Positions 27,552 to 37,642 of a DNA stretch of 64,000 bases are shown in pieces. This DNA comes from Photorhabdus cinerea (lineage in GTDB: Bacteria; Pseudomonadota; Gammaproteobacteria; Enterobacterales; Enterobacteriaceae), in the NCBI RefSeq assembly GCF_011189575.1, contig NZ_PUJW01000005.1, forward strand, positions 62,001 through 126,000, in the 5' to 3' direction. How positions within the stretch are numbered: the first letter of the stretch is position 1; the number at the start of each line of letters is the position of its first letter. A program made the translations under genes and the position numbers. The notes under the pieces were generated by a model. The model saw nothing but the letters and a program-made list of their open reading frames with translations. It did not search any database and was not told where the DNA came from.

Positions 27552-30510
27552 TCAGGACGCCTTGTTTCCCATCGTCAAAGATGATATTGCCTTTGATACC
27601 TTACTCACTCAGGCTAAGACGATTATTAAGCAGCAATCTGAGCAACGCTGGAGCGATATGGGGGAAAATGATCCCGGTATTACTTTATTAGAAGCCTGTT
27701 GTTATGGTGCGTCCGATTTAGCCTATCGCCATTCACTACCACTTCGGGATCTTCTCACGCCTGAACAAGAGGAACAGACATTCGGTGACGGTATTTTTCC
27801 ACAAGAATTTGGCCCACAACAAATACTGACTTGTGGCCCCATTACCGCGGAGGATTATCGCCGGGCCTTGTTGGATTTGCATAGTGATGACACTTTAAAT
27901 AGTGACGACACAGTTAATGGTTATTTTTTATTTAATGATGTACTGCTGATATGTGAACCTAAAGGCCAACGCTATGAATACTGGTATAACAAAGAGGAAC
28001 GTAAATACAGCTTTAAAGATTGTGGTTCAGATAGCAAATTAACCCTAAGAGGAAACTACTGGCTTTATTTACTCCCAAGTCGGAAAACTGAAACCAATAA
28101 AACTCAGGCTGAGGAAATCCTGAAAGACTTCTTGCGAAATAACCGTAACTTGGGAGAGTTCGTCAGTGAAATTATTTGGCTGGAACCCGTCGATCTACCA
28201 TTACAGATTGATATTCAGCTAAATGATGATGTTAAAGATATCGCTGACATACTGGCTAAAATTTATATGACAGCGGAAGAAATGGTGATTGAAAAGCCAT
28301 TACGCTATACCACTGAGGCGATGAAGGAACAGGGCTACAGTAATGAAGAAATTTTTGATGGGCCTTATTTACATCACGGTTGGATACCTCAATTACCGCC
28401 GATCAAAAATTACGACGGCTCGATGGAGTTAAATTTAAGTCCTCTGGTTAATCGATTATTGACTATTAAAGGCGTTCAAAGTGTAACCCGGCTGGAATTA
28501 GGTAAATATGATCCTGGCATTATTTCTTCGCTACCGAACGATAATTGGTCCTGGAAAATTATTAAAGAACATTATTATCCCAGACTATGGGGTGAAGATC
28601 CCTTAGCGTTGATTACTTCACCAGACAGCCCACTAACTATTATTGCTAAAGGTGGCGTGAAAGTTGCGGTTTCTAAAGAAGATATAGAGAAAAATCTCAT
28701 TACAGAACCGCTGATTAATACGCAACCAGAATTATTAAACTGGGGAAAACATCGTAAAGTCCGGGACTACTACCCGGTGAGTAATAAATTACCTGCCTGT
28801 TATGGATTGCAGACCGACGCTAATACTCAACAACAGGAGCAATTGCATCAATTTATGCTGCCTTTTGAGCAAATATTGGCTAATGGCTGTGCTGAACTCG
28901 CTTTATTGCCAAAACTATTGGCATTTAAACAGCGAGGAAATGCGGTATACGGTGTGCAATGGCCTTTTAAAACGAATACGATTAGTCAAAAAGTGCATCA
29001 GGAAATAATGCCTGACTTAATTAAGAAGTTAAATGATGATGCGCAAATCGACAGTAATGACAGAAGTTATTCTAAGGAATTGGAAATTCTGGATTATCTG
29101 TTAGGCTATTTTGGTGCTCATCGTGCAGCCAGACCTCTGATACTCAGCCGACAGGATTTTCTATCTACCCAGCGCGGTTACTTAGCTCAACAGCCAGAAT
29201 TAGCCTATCACCGTAATAATATTCGTATTGATAAAGTGTCGGCACTGCAAAAGCGAATTGCAGCCCGGCTGGGTTTGGGGAAAAAATGTTTCAATGAACC
29301 ACCAGATCTGGCCGACTTGCCTTTTTATTTAATTGAGCATCGTCGGCTCTTACCAGTGAAACCTAATGCGAAATTCGACAAGGAACAAAAGCCTGATAAT
29401 CTGGAGATTAAAGATGTTACCGGCTCTGAAAGTCATCATTTAATTATTACCCAGACAGAAGAAGTGGTAGGACAGCTACTACACGGGCAGATGATTGACC
29501 TGATTATCAAAGGCGATAATGGATTCACACTGCGGGGCCAAATAATCACTGAAATTACGGAAAAATCATTTTATCTTGACACCCGTAACAGTGCGGTTTT
29601 GGAACACAGACTGAAAGAAGTGCAGCAGGCATTTAAGGCTAACAATTTATTCTGGTGTAATAGTCCGGTGTGGTTAGAAGACATGGATTATCAACTGGTT
29701 TATGACGATAAATTACATCAAAGTAGTGAAGAAGATGAACGATGGATTGTCTCTAATGCCCACAGCCCTTTCCCTGCAATGATCAATAAAGGTGATGAAA
29801 TCACCCTGAAATATGTTATTACGCCGTATGTATCACCAACAGAAACGTCGACGAATTCGAATTCTTCATCTGTTTATAATCTTAAAGCCCAGATAGTGGA
29901 TTTTGATCGTATTGAAGGTCGGATAAAGCTTAAGAAAACAGAAGATAAGAAAAATGATTTTCCACCAGAGGCAGAAGCATGGCGTTATCGTTGGTATTTC
30001 TCCAGTGAAAAATATGCTCATGCTGATCGTTTTTCATTTGTCGTCAGCATAGTTATTAATCGTCAGTTAATTGAGAATAGCAATGTTGATCCGCATAAAC
30101 TGGAATCGTGGGTAAAAACCGAGATTTTAGCTGAATTTCCTGCTCATGTTTCTATGATTATTCATTGGTTATCACCGGAACGTTTTGGCGATTTTGCCAG
30201 CACTTATAAACGTTGGCAAAATAATGGCTCTCCTTTAGGGGATGAAGCCTATCATATTTTAGAAATGTTAACCCTGGGACGTTTGCCACCGGAATCAACC
30301 GGCACAGGAAATTTGCGAATTGCTACGGAAGAACAGAAAAATGAAGTCATCAAAGCATCTGATGATGAATTACGCGATAAGATAATCAAAAGTAATCAGC
30401 TATTATATGTACCAGGAGCTAAGATAGATACGGGAACTAATGATAATGAAAAAAATACATTATCTGAAAATTCTCAATCTCAGTTTGAAGATGATAAAAA
30501 CAAAGATTAA
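27544..30510 (+). CDS. pvc12: PVC baseplate component Pvc12
   Basis: A 988-residue baseplate protein that would pair with Pvc11 around the spike. It opens with the family signature RWSDMGENDPGITLLEACCY and ASDLAYRHSLPLRDLLTPEQ, and has a later GYLAQQPELAYHRNNIRIDK segment. The tail (residues about 965-988) is hydrophilic and Asn/Asp/Lys-rich. A short in-frame duplication, SDDTLN/SDDTVN, is present near residues 117-128. It starts 8 bp before the pvc11 stop. Confidence 0.92.
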   Translation: MDNQDALFPIVKDDIAFDTLLTQAKTIIKQQSEQRWSDMGENDPGITLLEACCYGASDLAYRHSLPLRDLLTPEQEEQTFGDGIFPQEFGPQQILTCGPITAEDYRRALLDLHSDDTLNSDDTVNGYFLFNDVLLICEPKGQRYEYWYNKEERKYSFKDCGSDSKLTLRGNYWLYLLPSRKTETNKTQAEEILKDFLRNNRNLGEFVSEIIWLEPVDLPLQIDIQLNDDVKDIADILAKIYMTAEEMVIEKPLRYTTEAMKEQGYSNEEIFDGPYLHHGWIPQLPPIKNYDGSMELNLSPLVNRLLTIKGVQSVTRLELGKYDPGIISSLPNDNWSWKIIKEHYYPRLWGEDPLALITSPDSPLTIIAKGGVKVAVSKEDIEKNLITEPLINTQPELLNWGKHRKVRDYYPVSNKLPACYGLQTDANTQQQEQLHQFMLPFEQILANGCAELALLPKLLAFKQRGNAVYGVQWPFKTNTISQKVHQEIMPDLIKKLNDDAQIDSNDRSYSKELEILDYLLGYFGAHRAARPLILSRQDFLSTQRGYLAQQPELAYHRNNIRIDKVSALQKRIAARLGLGKKCFNEPPDLADLPFYLIEHRRLLPVKPNAKFDKEQKPDNLEIKDVTGSESHHLIITQTEEVVGQLLHGQMIDLIIKGDNGFTLRGQIITEITEKSFYLDTRNSAVLEHRLKEVQQAFKANNLFWCNSPVWLEDMDYQLVYDDKLHQSSEEDERWIVSNAHSPFPAMINKGDEITLKYVITPYVSPTETSTNSNSSSVYNLKAQIVDFDRIEGRIKLKKTEDKKNDFPPEAEAWRYRWYFSSEKYAHADRFSFVVSIVINRQLIENSNVDPHKLESWVKTEILAEFPAHVSMIIHWLSPERFGDFASTYKRWQNNGSPLGDEAYHILEMLTLGRLPPESTGTGNLRIATEEQKNEVIKASDDELRDKIIKSNQLLYVPGAKIDTGTNDNEKNTLSENSQSQFEDDKNKD

Positions 30511-30648
30511 TTTACATATTAGAAAGGGTAATGTTTCGTCATAATAGGAACCATTTGTTTTACTATTAAATTAATTATCCTTTATTATTGAGTAGTAATA
30601 TCCACATGGGTATTTAAAGATAATTCAATATTATATGAGGTGATAAAG

Positions 30649-31479
30649 ATGGAAAAAGAATATGATTTACCAAAAGCAGAAAATACTAAGGTTGAATTAA
30701 AAAATCTCTCAGCAGACGATTTAAAAGATCGTTTTAAGGCAGGCAGTATTCCATTACAGACTGATTATAGATATTTAATTGATATGGCTGATATTGGCCG
30801 CAAAGCAACCGGGCAAGCGCCTGGGCAAGCTGATAATCCAAATTCAGCGCTGAAACTGGATGAGCATGGCAGATTAGTGGTCAAAGCTGGAAATGGTATC
30901 ACTGTTGATGAAAATGGAATTAAGATTAATCCAGACCAAGTATTTCCTAAAGGAATGATTGTAATGTTTTCAGGAGAGAAAGCTCCGCCAGGTTGGGCTT
31001 TTTGTGATGGTAGCAATAACACCCCAGATTTAAGAAGCCGTTTTATTATGTGCGGTGAGACCATTTCTGAAAAAGGGCAAAGTAGTAAAGCCAGTGGTAG
31101 TGGAGATAAGAAAAACTTCCTCAAAGATACAGAATCAATTACAGTTTCTGTCAACGTTAAAGTAGAAGATACTATACTGGATATCTCACAAATACCTAAG
31201 CATAAACATATTCAATGTCTTCCTTATCATAGTGATGGAGGATTTGGATATTCCCATGTTAATTGGGGGAAAACACCATACCGAATAGATAATACACCTA
31301 ATTCGTCACTTTGGCACAAAGATAAAAATAGTAATTATGATGATCTGCATCCACATACATCAGAAGTTGGGGAGGGAAAAGGACATAATCACCCAGCAAC
31401 AGGATCGTCTTCTCCACATAGCCATAAAGTTGATGTGGTTCCGCCTTACTATTTATTAGCCTTTATTATAAAACTTTAA
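30649..31479 (+). CDS. pvc13: PVC tail fibre Pvc13 with phage collar domain and His-x-His motifs
   Basis: A 276-residue candidate receptor-binding fibre. Residues about 105-145 (GMIVMFSGEKAPPGWAFCDG, then NNTPDLRSRFIMCGE) are a phage tail-collar domain. The C-terminus VDVVPPYYLLAFIIKL is the standard end of collar-type fibres. Between them are four His-x-His motifs at His185/187, His234/236, His246/248 and His257/259, like metal-holding repeats in T4 fibre tips. I start at the ATG at 30649, 8 bp after a GAGG site; a GTG at 30640 is open upstream. Fibres set host range, so this gene is expected to differ between PVC copies. Confidence 0.88.
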   Translation: MEKEYDLPKAENTKVELKNLSADDLKDRFKAGSIPLQTDYRYLIDMADIGRKATGQAPGQADNPNSALKLDEHGRLVVKAGNGITVDENGIKINPDQVFPKGMIVMFSGEKAPPGWAFCDGSNNTPDLRSRFIMCGETISEKGQSSKASGSGDKKNFLKDTESITVSVNVKVEDTILDISQIPKHKHIQCLPYHSDGGFGYSHVNWGKTPYRIDNTPNSSLWHKDKNSNYDDLHPHTSEVGEGKGHNHPATGSSSPHSHKVDVVPPYYLLAFIIKL

Positions 31480-31541
31480 TTTTATTCCATACTGGCAGAT
31501 TCATGTCATCTATTTTTATTAATTAAAAAGGAAATATTTAT

Positions 31542-33437
31542 ATGATTTCTGAGAAAAATCTGCTGAATCGGATTACCATTAATATTGAAGCTGATAATCA
31601 GCCAGAGGCTAAAAAAGTATTGTATAGTTCTCTACTGAATCAAACCAATATATATAAGCTATTTAACTTATACTTTAATGAATATACTTTCAATCAAGAT
31701 ATTTGTTTGGAAAAATTATCATTGGATCTTGGTAAAATAAGCTTGCATGATTTTAATTCATTGTTTCCGATTAGGCTTAATGCTGCGCTAAATAGAGTGT
31801 TTAGCCAATATTATAAGAATAATAATGAGGAGGGGATTTTTCCGAAAGAGCCAGTTATAATAAAAAATACCCGTAAACCTCCTTTGCTTAAAGATGATTA
31901 TTTAATTAATATAGAGGGATTTATTCATTATTTATATCAAAAAGACTTTAAATTAAATTCAGAAAAAATAATGCTGGATAATATCAATATAAGACAGTTA
32001 ATTAATCAATTAACACGAATGGAAAGTAAATTGACATTATTATTGGCAAAAATCTGTTTATCTGAAAATAGTTTGCAGCGACTTCTGTCTATCAATCAAC
32101 CGGCTTTATTCACTGCCATTAATCGCAAATTATCAGAGGATATAAATATATCACAGCATCAGGGGGAATTAGTTTCCTCTGGTCAACTGATATTGAATGC
32201 GCTGGGATATATGCAGTGGCATAATATACAGGAAATAATCAAACCAGATACGCAAGTGATATCACGTATTATAATTGATCTCAATCAGGGAACGCTTAAT
32301 ACTGCGCCTATTATTACGTTATTTCGTCAAGTTATCGTGACTCATCATTCCTTATTGCATGAGTGGTTGGAGAAACTTTGGCAAACAGATCTCATTCCAC
32401 AACTTTGCAAAAAACACCTCTCTATTCAGCAATATGAAACTTTAATTAATCGCTTTAGTTATGAAGAGCAAACTTTCAGGGAATATGCTTTACAGCAAAC
32501 AACGGAAGTTAATCCTCTATTGACTCAGTTATTACAGATATTAGCGATAGAGCCTCAGCAAGATTTACCACCATTAAATCAGCATCAACTTTCATTAATA
32601 GCGACAGCGATTCAAACAGGAGAGGTTAAAACAGAAAATATTCTCCAGCTATTGCAACATCCGGCGTTATATAACAAAACGAGTACAGCGTGGTTAGCGC
32701 CATTATGGCAATTGGCTCCTGTTGCACAAATATGTAAAAAACATCTCTCTGCTGAGAAATATAACTATCTGTCGCAACGTTTTATGTTAAATAATACAGA
32801 CCAAACATTAACCTCCCAAGATCAGGCAATATTATTAGCACCAGATAACCTGTATATTAAAGATAATAACTGTAGTCAATTGCAAACTATCAACAGGCCA
32901 CGCATTGAGCCGATTTTATTGACTGGACAAACTCCTCTATATTCAGTAAATAGTGCTGGAATATTAATTCTATGGCCGATGTTACCTGCATTGTTTAATC
33001 ATCTTGGTTTGCTTGAAACACAACAATTTATTCATCGTCAGGCTCAGTTTAGTGCAGTTGATTTACTGGACTACCTGATTTGGGGTGACGAAGAGGGGCA
33101 AAGAGAACGAAAGGCATTGAATAACGTACTGTGTGGGCTAATGGTCAATGAACATGATGAATCAATTTCTCTTGAGCCAGAAAAACAGTTGATAACAGAG
33201 CAATGGCTGGATGCAGTTATCGCCCAACTTCCTGGTTGGAAAAACTTAAGCCGTAATGACGTTCGGCAACTGTTTTTACAACGGCCAGGTAAACTGCTGA
33301 TCGGCGAACAGGAAATCAAAATCACAATCCAACATCAGCCATTTGATCTGCTATTAAACGACTGGCCATGGCCGTTAAATATCGCAAAACTTCCTTGGCT
33401 GAATCAGCCTTTATCCATAGACTGGCAAAACATTTAA
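31542..33437 (+). CDS. pvc14: PVC tape-measure protein Pvc14
   Basis: A 631-residue protein in the Pvc14 position. The N-terminal part (NLLNRITINIEADNQPEAKK) and the C-terminal conserved region (LWPMLPALFNHLGLLETQQF; VDLLDYLIWGDEEGQRERKA; NVLCGLMVNEH) match contractile-system tape measures, which set particle length and lie inside the tube. The middle contains repeated helices of the form LxQLCKKHLS / VAQICKKHLS, an internal duplication that would fit a length-encoding coiled region. AAGGAAAT precedes the ATG. Confidence 0.88.
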   Translation: MISEKNLLNRITINIEADNQPEAKKVLYSSLLNQTNIYKLFNLYFNEYTFNQDICLEKLSLDLGKISLHDFNSLFPIRLNAALNRVFSQYYKNNNEEGIFPKEPVIIKNTRKPPLLKDDYLINIEGFIHYLYQKDFKLNSEKIMLDNINIRQLINQLTRMESKLTLLLAKICLSENSLQRLLSINQPALFTAINRKLSEDINISQHQGELVSSGQLILNALGYMQWHNIQEIIKPDTQVISRIIIDLNQGTLNTAPIITLFRQVIVTHHSLLHEWLEKLWQTDLIPQLCKKHLSIQQYETLINRFSYEEQTFREYALQQTTEVNPLLTQLLQILAIEPQQDLPPLNQHQLSLIATAIQTGEVKTENILQLLQHPALYNKTSTAWLAPLWQLAPVAQICKKHLSAEKYNYLSQRFMLNNTDQTLTSQDQAILLAPDNLYIKDNNCSQLQTINRPRIEPILLTGQTPLYSVNSAGILILWPMLPALFNHLGLLETQQFIHRQAQFSAVDLLDYLIWGDEEGQRERKALNNVLCGLMVNEHDESISLEPEKQLITEQWLDAVIAQLPGWKNLSRNDVRQLFLQRPGKLLIGEQEIKITIQHQPFDLLLNDWPWPLNIAKLPWLNQPLSIDWQNI

Positions 33438-33446
33438 AAGGTTTAT

Positions 33447-35531
33447 ATGAATTCTTTACTTAAAAATAACCATTATATGATGGCTGAGTTACGTTGGATT
33501 TATCCTCATTTGGAACGTATTGATCTGTTGTTGCAGCATTACTATTATCAAAAGAGAGATAAATACGATTCCTTACCAGAGAGTTTTTTACTTGCCGAAG
33601 ATAAGGTAGATCAATATTTGGCACAACCGCAGGGCATTCCTCATTGGTTATCTGAGGAAAGTAATATTGTTAATTGCCAGGGAACCGAAGAACACCTTGC
33701 CTCTAATGCTTTGTCACTATTGATCGAACGTTTTGAACTCACTGAATTTGAACGTGATGTTTTATTGTTAGGTTTATTGCCACATTTTGACAGCCGCTAT
33801 CATGCGCTGTTTGCTGCTCTGCATGGTAATAGCAAAAGACAATGGCCCAATTTTGCTTTAGCGATTGAATTATTTAGTGAACGTCAAAGTGATCGGCAAT
33901 TACTGCAAAACAGTTTCTTACCACTAACACCATTAATAAGTCATCATCTATTGCGACTCAATAATGACGAAGAGTCTATTTGGTTACAAACACAATTTCT
34001 GACTCACAGTGCGGTCTGGCATTTTTTGTCCGGTCAGCGAGTGATTTTACCTCCGTTAATAACCTGTACTTACTGGTGTACTCTTGCCCCACACATCTGG
34101 TATCCACCAACGCTTCATCGTCAACTTGAAAAAATATTATTGAATGAAACAGACGAGGTGCGTCCACTGGTAATACTCAGAGGAAAACAGGCCAGCGCCA
34201 GAGAATTAGCGGTGAGTAATATCATGGCGTCTCATAGCATTAATACGTTAACCCTTGATTTAGCTCGCCTGACAGATGAAGAGAACTCAACCACAATATC
34301 TGACTTGTTAAAAGATGTAGTACGGGAAGCCCGGTTACACGGAGCCTGTTTATTAATCCGTAATTTTTCTTTGCTTGCAGCAGAAAAGAAAATATTAAAT
34401 AGTGAATTATCTATTTTGCTGAACCAACCAAAATTACGTGTTGTTTGTTTAGTAGAATCAGGGGATTCATTAGTGTGGATTAAACATCTGTCCATGGTGC
34501 AAATTAATATGCCTATAGCAACATTGGCAGAAAAAGGAATCATGTTAAAAATAAGCTTACCGAGTAATTCTTCAGATGAGATTAATATCGATAAGTTATG
34601 TCATCGTTTTTCATTTACAGCCGAAACATTACCATTAATTATTAAAGAAGCCTGTCAATACCAAATACTCCGGCAACCGGAAGGTCAATTAGAGGAAATA
34701 GATTTGTACAAGGCATTAAGTTTCCGCGCTCAACAGAATTTCGGTAAATTAGCTCAGAGAATTACCCCAAAACGCCACTTTAATGATTTAGTGATTTCTG
34801 ATGAATTGGCTCAACAATTAAAAGAAATTATCGCAGCAATTAATTATCGTGACCAGATTATGAATTCTGGCTTTCAGGAGAAAATAAGCTATGGTACCGG
34901 TATTAGTGCTTTATTCTATGGTGAATCAGGGACGGGAAAAACCATGGCGGCAGAGGTTATTGCTGGGTATCTTGGTGTTGATCTAATTAAAGTGGATCTT
35001 TCTACTGTTGTGAATAAATATATTGGTGAAACCGAGAAGAATATTGCCCGCATTTTTGACCTGGCGGAAGCTGATTCCGGGGTACTGTTTTTTGACGAAG
35101 CCGATGCATTATTTGGCAAGCGCAGTGAAACTAAAGATGCTCATGATAGACACGCTAATATTGAAGTTTCTTATCTTTTACAACGATTGGAAGATTATCC
35201 GGGATTGGTGATTTTAGCCACTAATAACCGCAGCCATCTGGACAGTGCATTTAATCGCCGCTTTACCTTTATTACTCGTTTCACTTATCCTGATGAAATA
35301 TTGCGTAAAAAAATGTGGCAGGCCATTTGGCCTGAACAAGTTAGATTATCGGATGAGATTAATTTTGAACATTTGGCTAAACGGGCTGAGCTAACAGGAG
35401 CCAATATTAGAAACGTTGCTTTATTAGCATCGATATTGGCAGCTGAAAATAATAGCGTTCAAATTGAAAATAAATATATAGAACGAGCCGTGATGCTCGA
35501 ATTAAATAAAACGGGGCGATTGATCTTTTAA
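33447..35531 (+). CDS. pvc15: PVC AAA+ ATPase Pvc15
   Basis: A 694-residue ATPase. The N-terminal 400 residues are a family-specific helical region. The AAA+ module has Walker A YGESGTGKT (Lys498), Walker B VLFFDEADALFG (Asp550-Glu551), sensor 1 ILATNNRSHLD and the arginine finger in FNRRF. In PVC work this protein is linked to loading payloads into assembling particles, and it is not part of the mature tail. It follows pvc14 by 9 bp. Confidence 0.95.
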   Translation: MNSLLKNNHYMMAELRWIYPHLERIDLLLQHYYYQKRDKYDSLPESFLLAEDKVDQYLAQPQGIPHWLSEESNIVNCQGTEEHLASNALSLLIERFELTEFERDVLLLGLLPHFDSRYHALFAALHGNSKRQWPNFALAIELFSERQSDRQLLQNSFLPLTPLISHHLLRLNNDEESIWLQTQFLTHSAVWHFLSGQRVILPPLITCTYWCTLAPHIWYPPTLHRQLEKILLNETDEVRPLVILRGKQASARELAVSNIMASHSINTLTLDLARLTDEENSTTISDLLKDVVREARLHGACLLIRNFSLLAAEKKILNSELSILLNQPKLRVVCLVESGDSLVWIKHLSMVQINMPIATLAEKGIMLKISLPSNSSDEINIDKLCHRFSFTAETLPLIIKEACQYQILRQPEGQLEEIDLYKALSFRAQQNFGKLAQRITPKRHFNDLVISDELAQQLKEIIAAINYRDQIMNSGFQEKISYGTGISALFYGESGTGKTMAAEVIAGYLGVDLIKVDLSTVVNKYIGETEKNIARIFDLAEADSGVLFFDEADALFGKRSETKDAHDRHANIEVSYLLQRLEDYPGLVILATNNRSHLDSAFNRRFTFITRFTYPDEILRKKMWQAIWPEQVRLSDEINFEHLAKRAELTGANIRNVALLASILAAENNSVQIENKYIERAVMLELNKTGRLIF

Positions 35532-35555
35532 ACATTTAATAGAATTGGAGTTAAT

Positions 35556-36467
35556 ATGATAAATATAATTTCACCTGATAATGCGATTGTTGAGGTTAAT
35601 AATGCATTAAATGAAATCTTATCTCAATATTTAAATATTTCTGGTCAGAAAATTGATATTCGTTTTGATCTACCCGAAATGGAGTCAATCCCGTCATATC
35701 CTACAGTCAGTGTATTTCTTTATGATATACATGAGGATCTACAATTACGTTCTGCCGAACACAGGAATTATCATCCTGCCTCTAGTACATTATTGCCGGG
35801 ATGGGTAAACATTAATTACAACTACTTAATTACTTACTGGCATTCAAATAAGCCAGCGGGAGATAGCACCAATCCTGATAGCCAGCCTAATAATCAAGCT
35901 GCGAAGGTCATGACATGTGTCTTGAACGCATTGATTAATAACCGGCAATTACCTACAATTCCTGGGGCATATACCAGAGTGATCCCACCGCAAGAAAATC
36001 TAAATAGTCTGGGTAATTTTTGGCAAGCTCTTAGCAATCGTCCTCGACTTTCTTTGTTGTATTCAGTTACCGCACCGGTAAAACTGCTAAATATTAAAGA
36101 TGCTATAAAACCAGTTAGCCAAATCTTCTCTTCTGTAAATCAAAAACCGAGTCTAAATAGTTCACAAATAAATCAGATTCTGACAAAGAAATTGTGTTCA
36201 GATTTGGGGGGGACAGAAGATGCGTATTTTGCTCTTGCTAAAGTAAATCTGAAAACTGAATTCACCGCAAAGGATAATGAAAGTCAGGAAAATAAAAACG
36301 TTATTCTTAATGTTTCTGGCGTTACTCGTTTGGATTATTTATCCAAAATAAGAGATATTCTTGCAACCTGGAAAAATAGTCATAGTGCCATTGTTAATGT
36401 AAGTGACACCGGTATTATTATTGAGGAATATTTTGAAGAATTAATTGGAATAAGAGATAATAAATGA
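35556..36467 (+). CDS. pvc16: PVC tail cap/terminator Pvc16
   Basis: A 303-residue protein of the DUF4255-type terminator family that caps the distal end of tube and sheath. Signature segments are SYPTVSVFLYDIHEDLQLRS (residues 50-69), WVNINYNYLITYWHS and LSNRPRLSLLYSVTAPVKLL. It is the last structural gene; the payload genes begin 161 bp further on with their own ribosome sites. Confidence 0.92.
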   Translation: MINIISPDNAIVEVNNALNEILSQYLNISGQKIDIRFDLPEMESIPSYPTVSVFLYDIHEDLQLRSAEHRNYHPASSTLLPGWVNINYNYLITYWHSNKPAGDSTNPDSQPNNQAAKVMTCVLNALINNRQLPTIPGAYTRVIPPQENLNSLGNFWQALSNRPRLSLLYSVTAPVKLLNIKDAIKPVSQIFSSVNQKPSLNSSQINQILTKKLCSDLGGTEDAYFALAKVNLKTEFTAKDNESQENKNVILNVSGVTRLDYLSKIRDILATWKNSHSAIVNVSDTGIIIEEYFEELIGIRDNK

Positions 36468-36628
36468 TTTTTTTATATTAATTAATTATTCCATATGAAA
36501 AAGATATTTTGTTAATATATTTATTTGAATTAATTTTCTGTTAACTAAAAATGAAATGTAAGTGATTTGTTCATTGATGTATTGTTCCTTATTGATATGT
36601 TTTTTTATTAAAGCCAATAGGTGGTAAT

Positions 36629-37528
36629 ATGATGCGAGAATATAGTAACGAAGATGATTGCATAGAAGAAAAAACAAATTTAGTAAAATCTGAAAATGTA
36701 GAGGCAGATAACTATCTGGAAATGGATTATCTCACCTGTTTAGTTAATTTAAATGGTATGCCAGAGAAAAAATATCATGGTTTAAATTACATAAAGTTAA
36801 TAAATGATATTATAAAGCTACATAATGATCCTAAAGGAAATAAGTTACTCTGGAATGATAATTGGCAAGATAAAATCATTGATAGAGATCTGGAAAGCAT
36901 ATTTAAAATAATTGATGAAATGGTTTCTGCATTTGGTGGGCTTGAAAGTTATAAAGATATGGTTGGAGAAAATCCTTATGATCCTACGGAGCCAGTTTGT
37001 GGTTATTCTGCACAAAATATATTTAAATTAATGACTGAAGGAGAACATGCTGTTGATCCGGTAAAAATGGCGCAAACAGGAAAAATAAACGGTAATGAAT
37101 TTGCTGAAAAATTGGAACAGCTCAATAACTCAAATAATTATGTTGCATTAATTAATGACCACCGACTTGGACATATGTTCTTAATTGATATTCCATCAAC
37201 GAATCGAGAAAGAGTAGGATATATCTATCAGTCAGATTTGGGAGATGGTGCATTACCCGCCCTTAAAATAGCAGATTGGTTAAAATTCAGAGGAAAAGAA
37301 TCGATTAATGCGAATAAATTAAAGAAATTTTTAAGTCATGAATTCATTATGTTACCTGAGAATGAACAAAAAGAATTAATAGCTGAACTTCTTGACCTAA
37401 ATAAAGATATATCCAATGTGAAGTTAGGTGAAATTAAAAAAGATAAAGCGGTAGATGTTTGTTTAAGAGAATATGATCTCAATGATTTCATTAGCAATAT
37501 TGAAAAACTAAAGACTAAATTAGCTTGA
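36629..37528 (+). CDS. Candidate PVC payload 1, Cif-like Cys-His-Gln protein
   Basis: A 299-residue protein directly after pvc16. Possible catalytic residues are Cys124 in PVCGYSAQN, His182 in GHMFLID and Gln201 in IYQSDLGDG. Their spacing (58 and 19 residues) is close to that of Cif cyclomodulins (about 56 and 20), papain-like deamidases that inactivate NEDD8/ubiquitin. The first 30 residues are charged and probably disordered, as in PVC payload leaders. Translation may begin at 36629 or at the next ATG (36632), giving MREYSNED. The Cif-like reading is by eye from residue spacing and could be wrong in detail; the payload role follows from position. Confidence 0.7.
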   Translation: MMREYSNEDDCIEEKTNLVKSENVEADNYLEMDYLTCLVNLNGMPEKKYHGLNYIKLINDIIKLHNDPKGNKLLWNDNWQDKIIDRDLESIFKIIDEMVSAFGGLESYKDMVGENPYDPTEPVCGYSAQNIFKLMTEGEHAVDPVKMAQTGKINGNEFAEKLEQLNNSNNYVALINDHRLGHMFLIDIPSTNRERVGYIYQSDLGDGALPALKIADWLKFRGKESINANKLKKFLSHEFIMLPENEQKELIAELLDLNKDISNVKLGEIKKDKAVDVCLREYDLNDFISNIEKLKTKLA

Positions 37529-37531
37529 TTC

Positions 37532-37642
37532 ATACCCAATAGATTTCAAATTGCAGCGCAGCGGCAAGTGAACGCATCCCCAGGAGCATATAACGATGTG
37601 ACTGGGGTAAGTGAAAGCAGCAAATTGAAAGATGAAGGGTAT
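37532..37642. repeat. Dispersed Photorhabdus/Xenorhabdus-type repeat with inverted ends
   Basis: A 111-bp element starting ATACCCAATAGATTTCAAAT and ending with the imperfect inverse (GCAAATTGAAAGATGAAGGGTAT). Inside, CCCCAG and CTGGGG pair around a CATATAACGATGTGA core. I recognise this sequence as a frequent intergenic repeat of Photorhabdus and Xenorhabdus, comparable in size and structure to ERIC elements. It lies 4 bp after the payload 1 stop. Confidence 0.75.
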
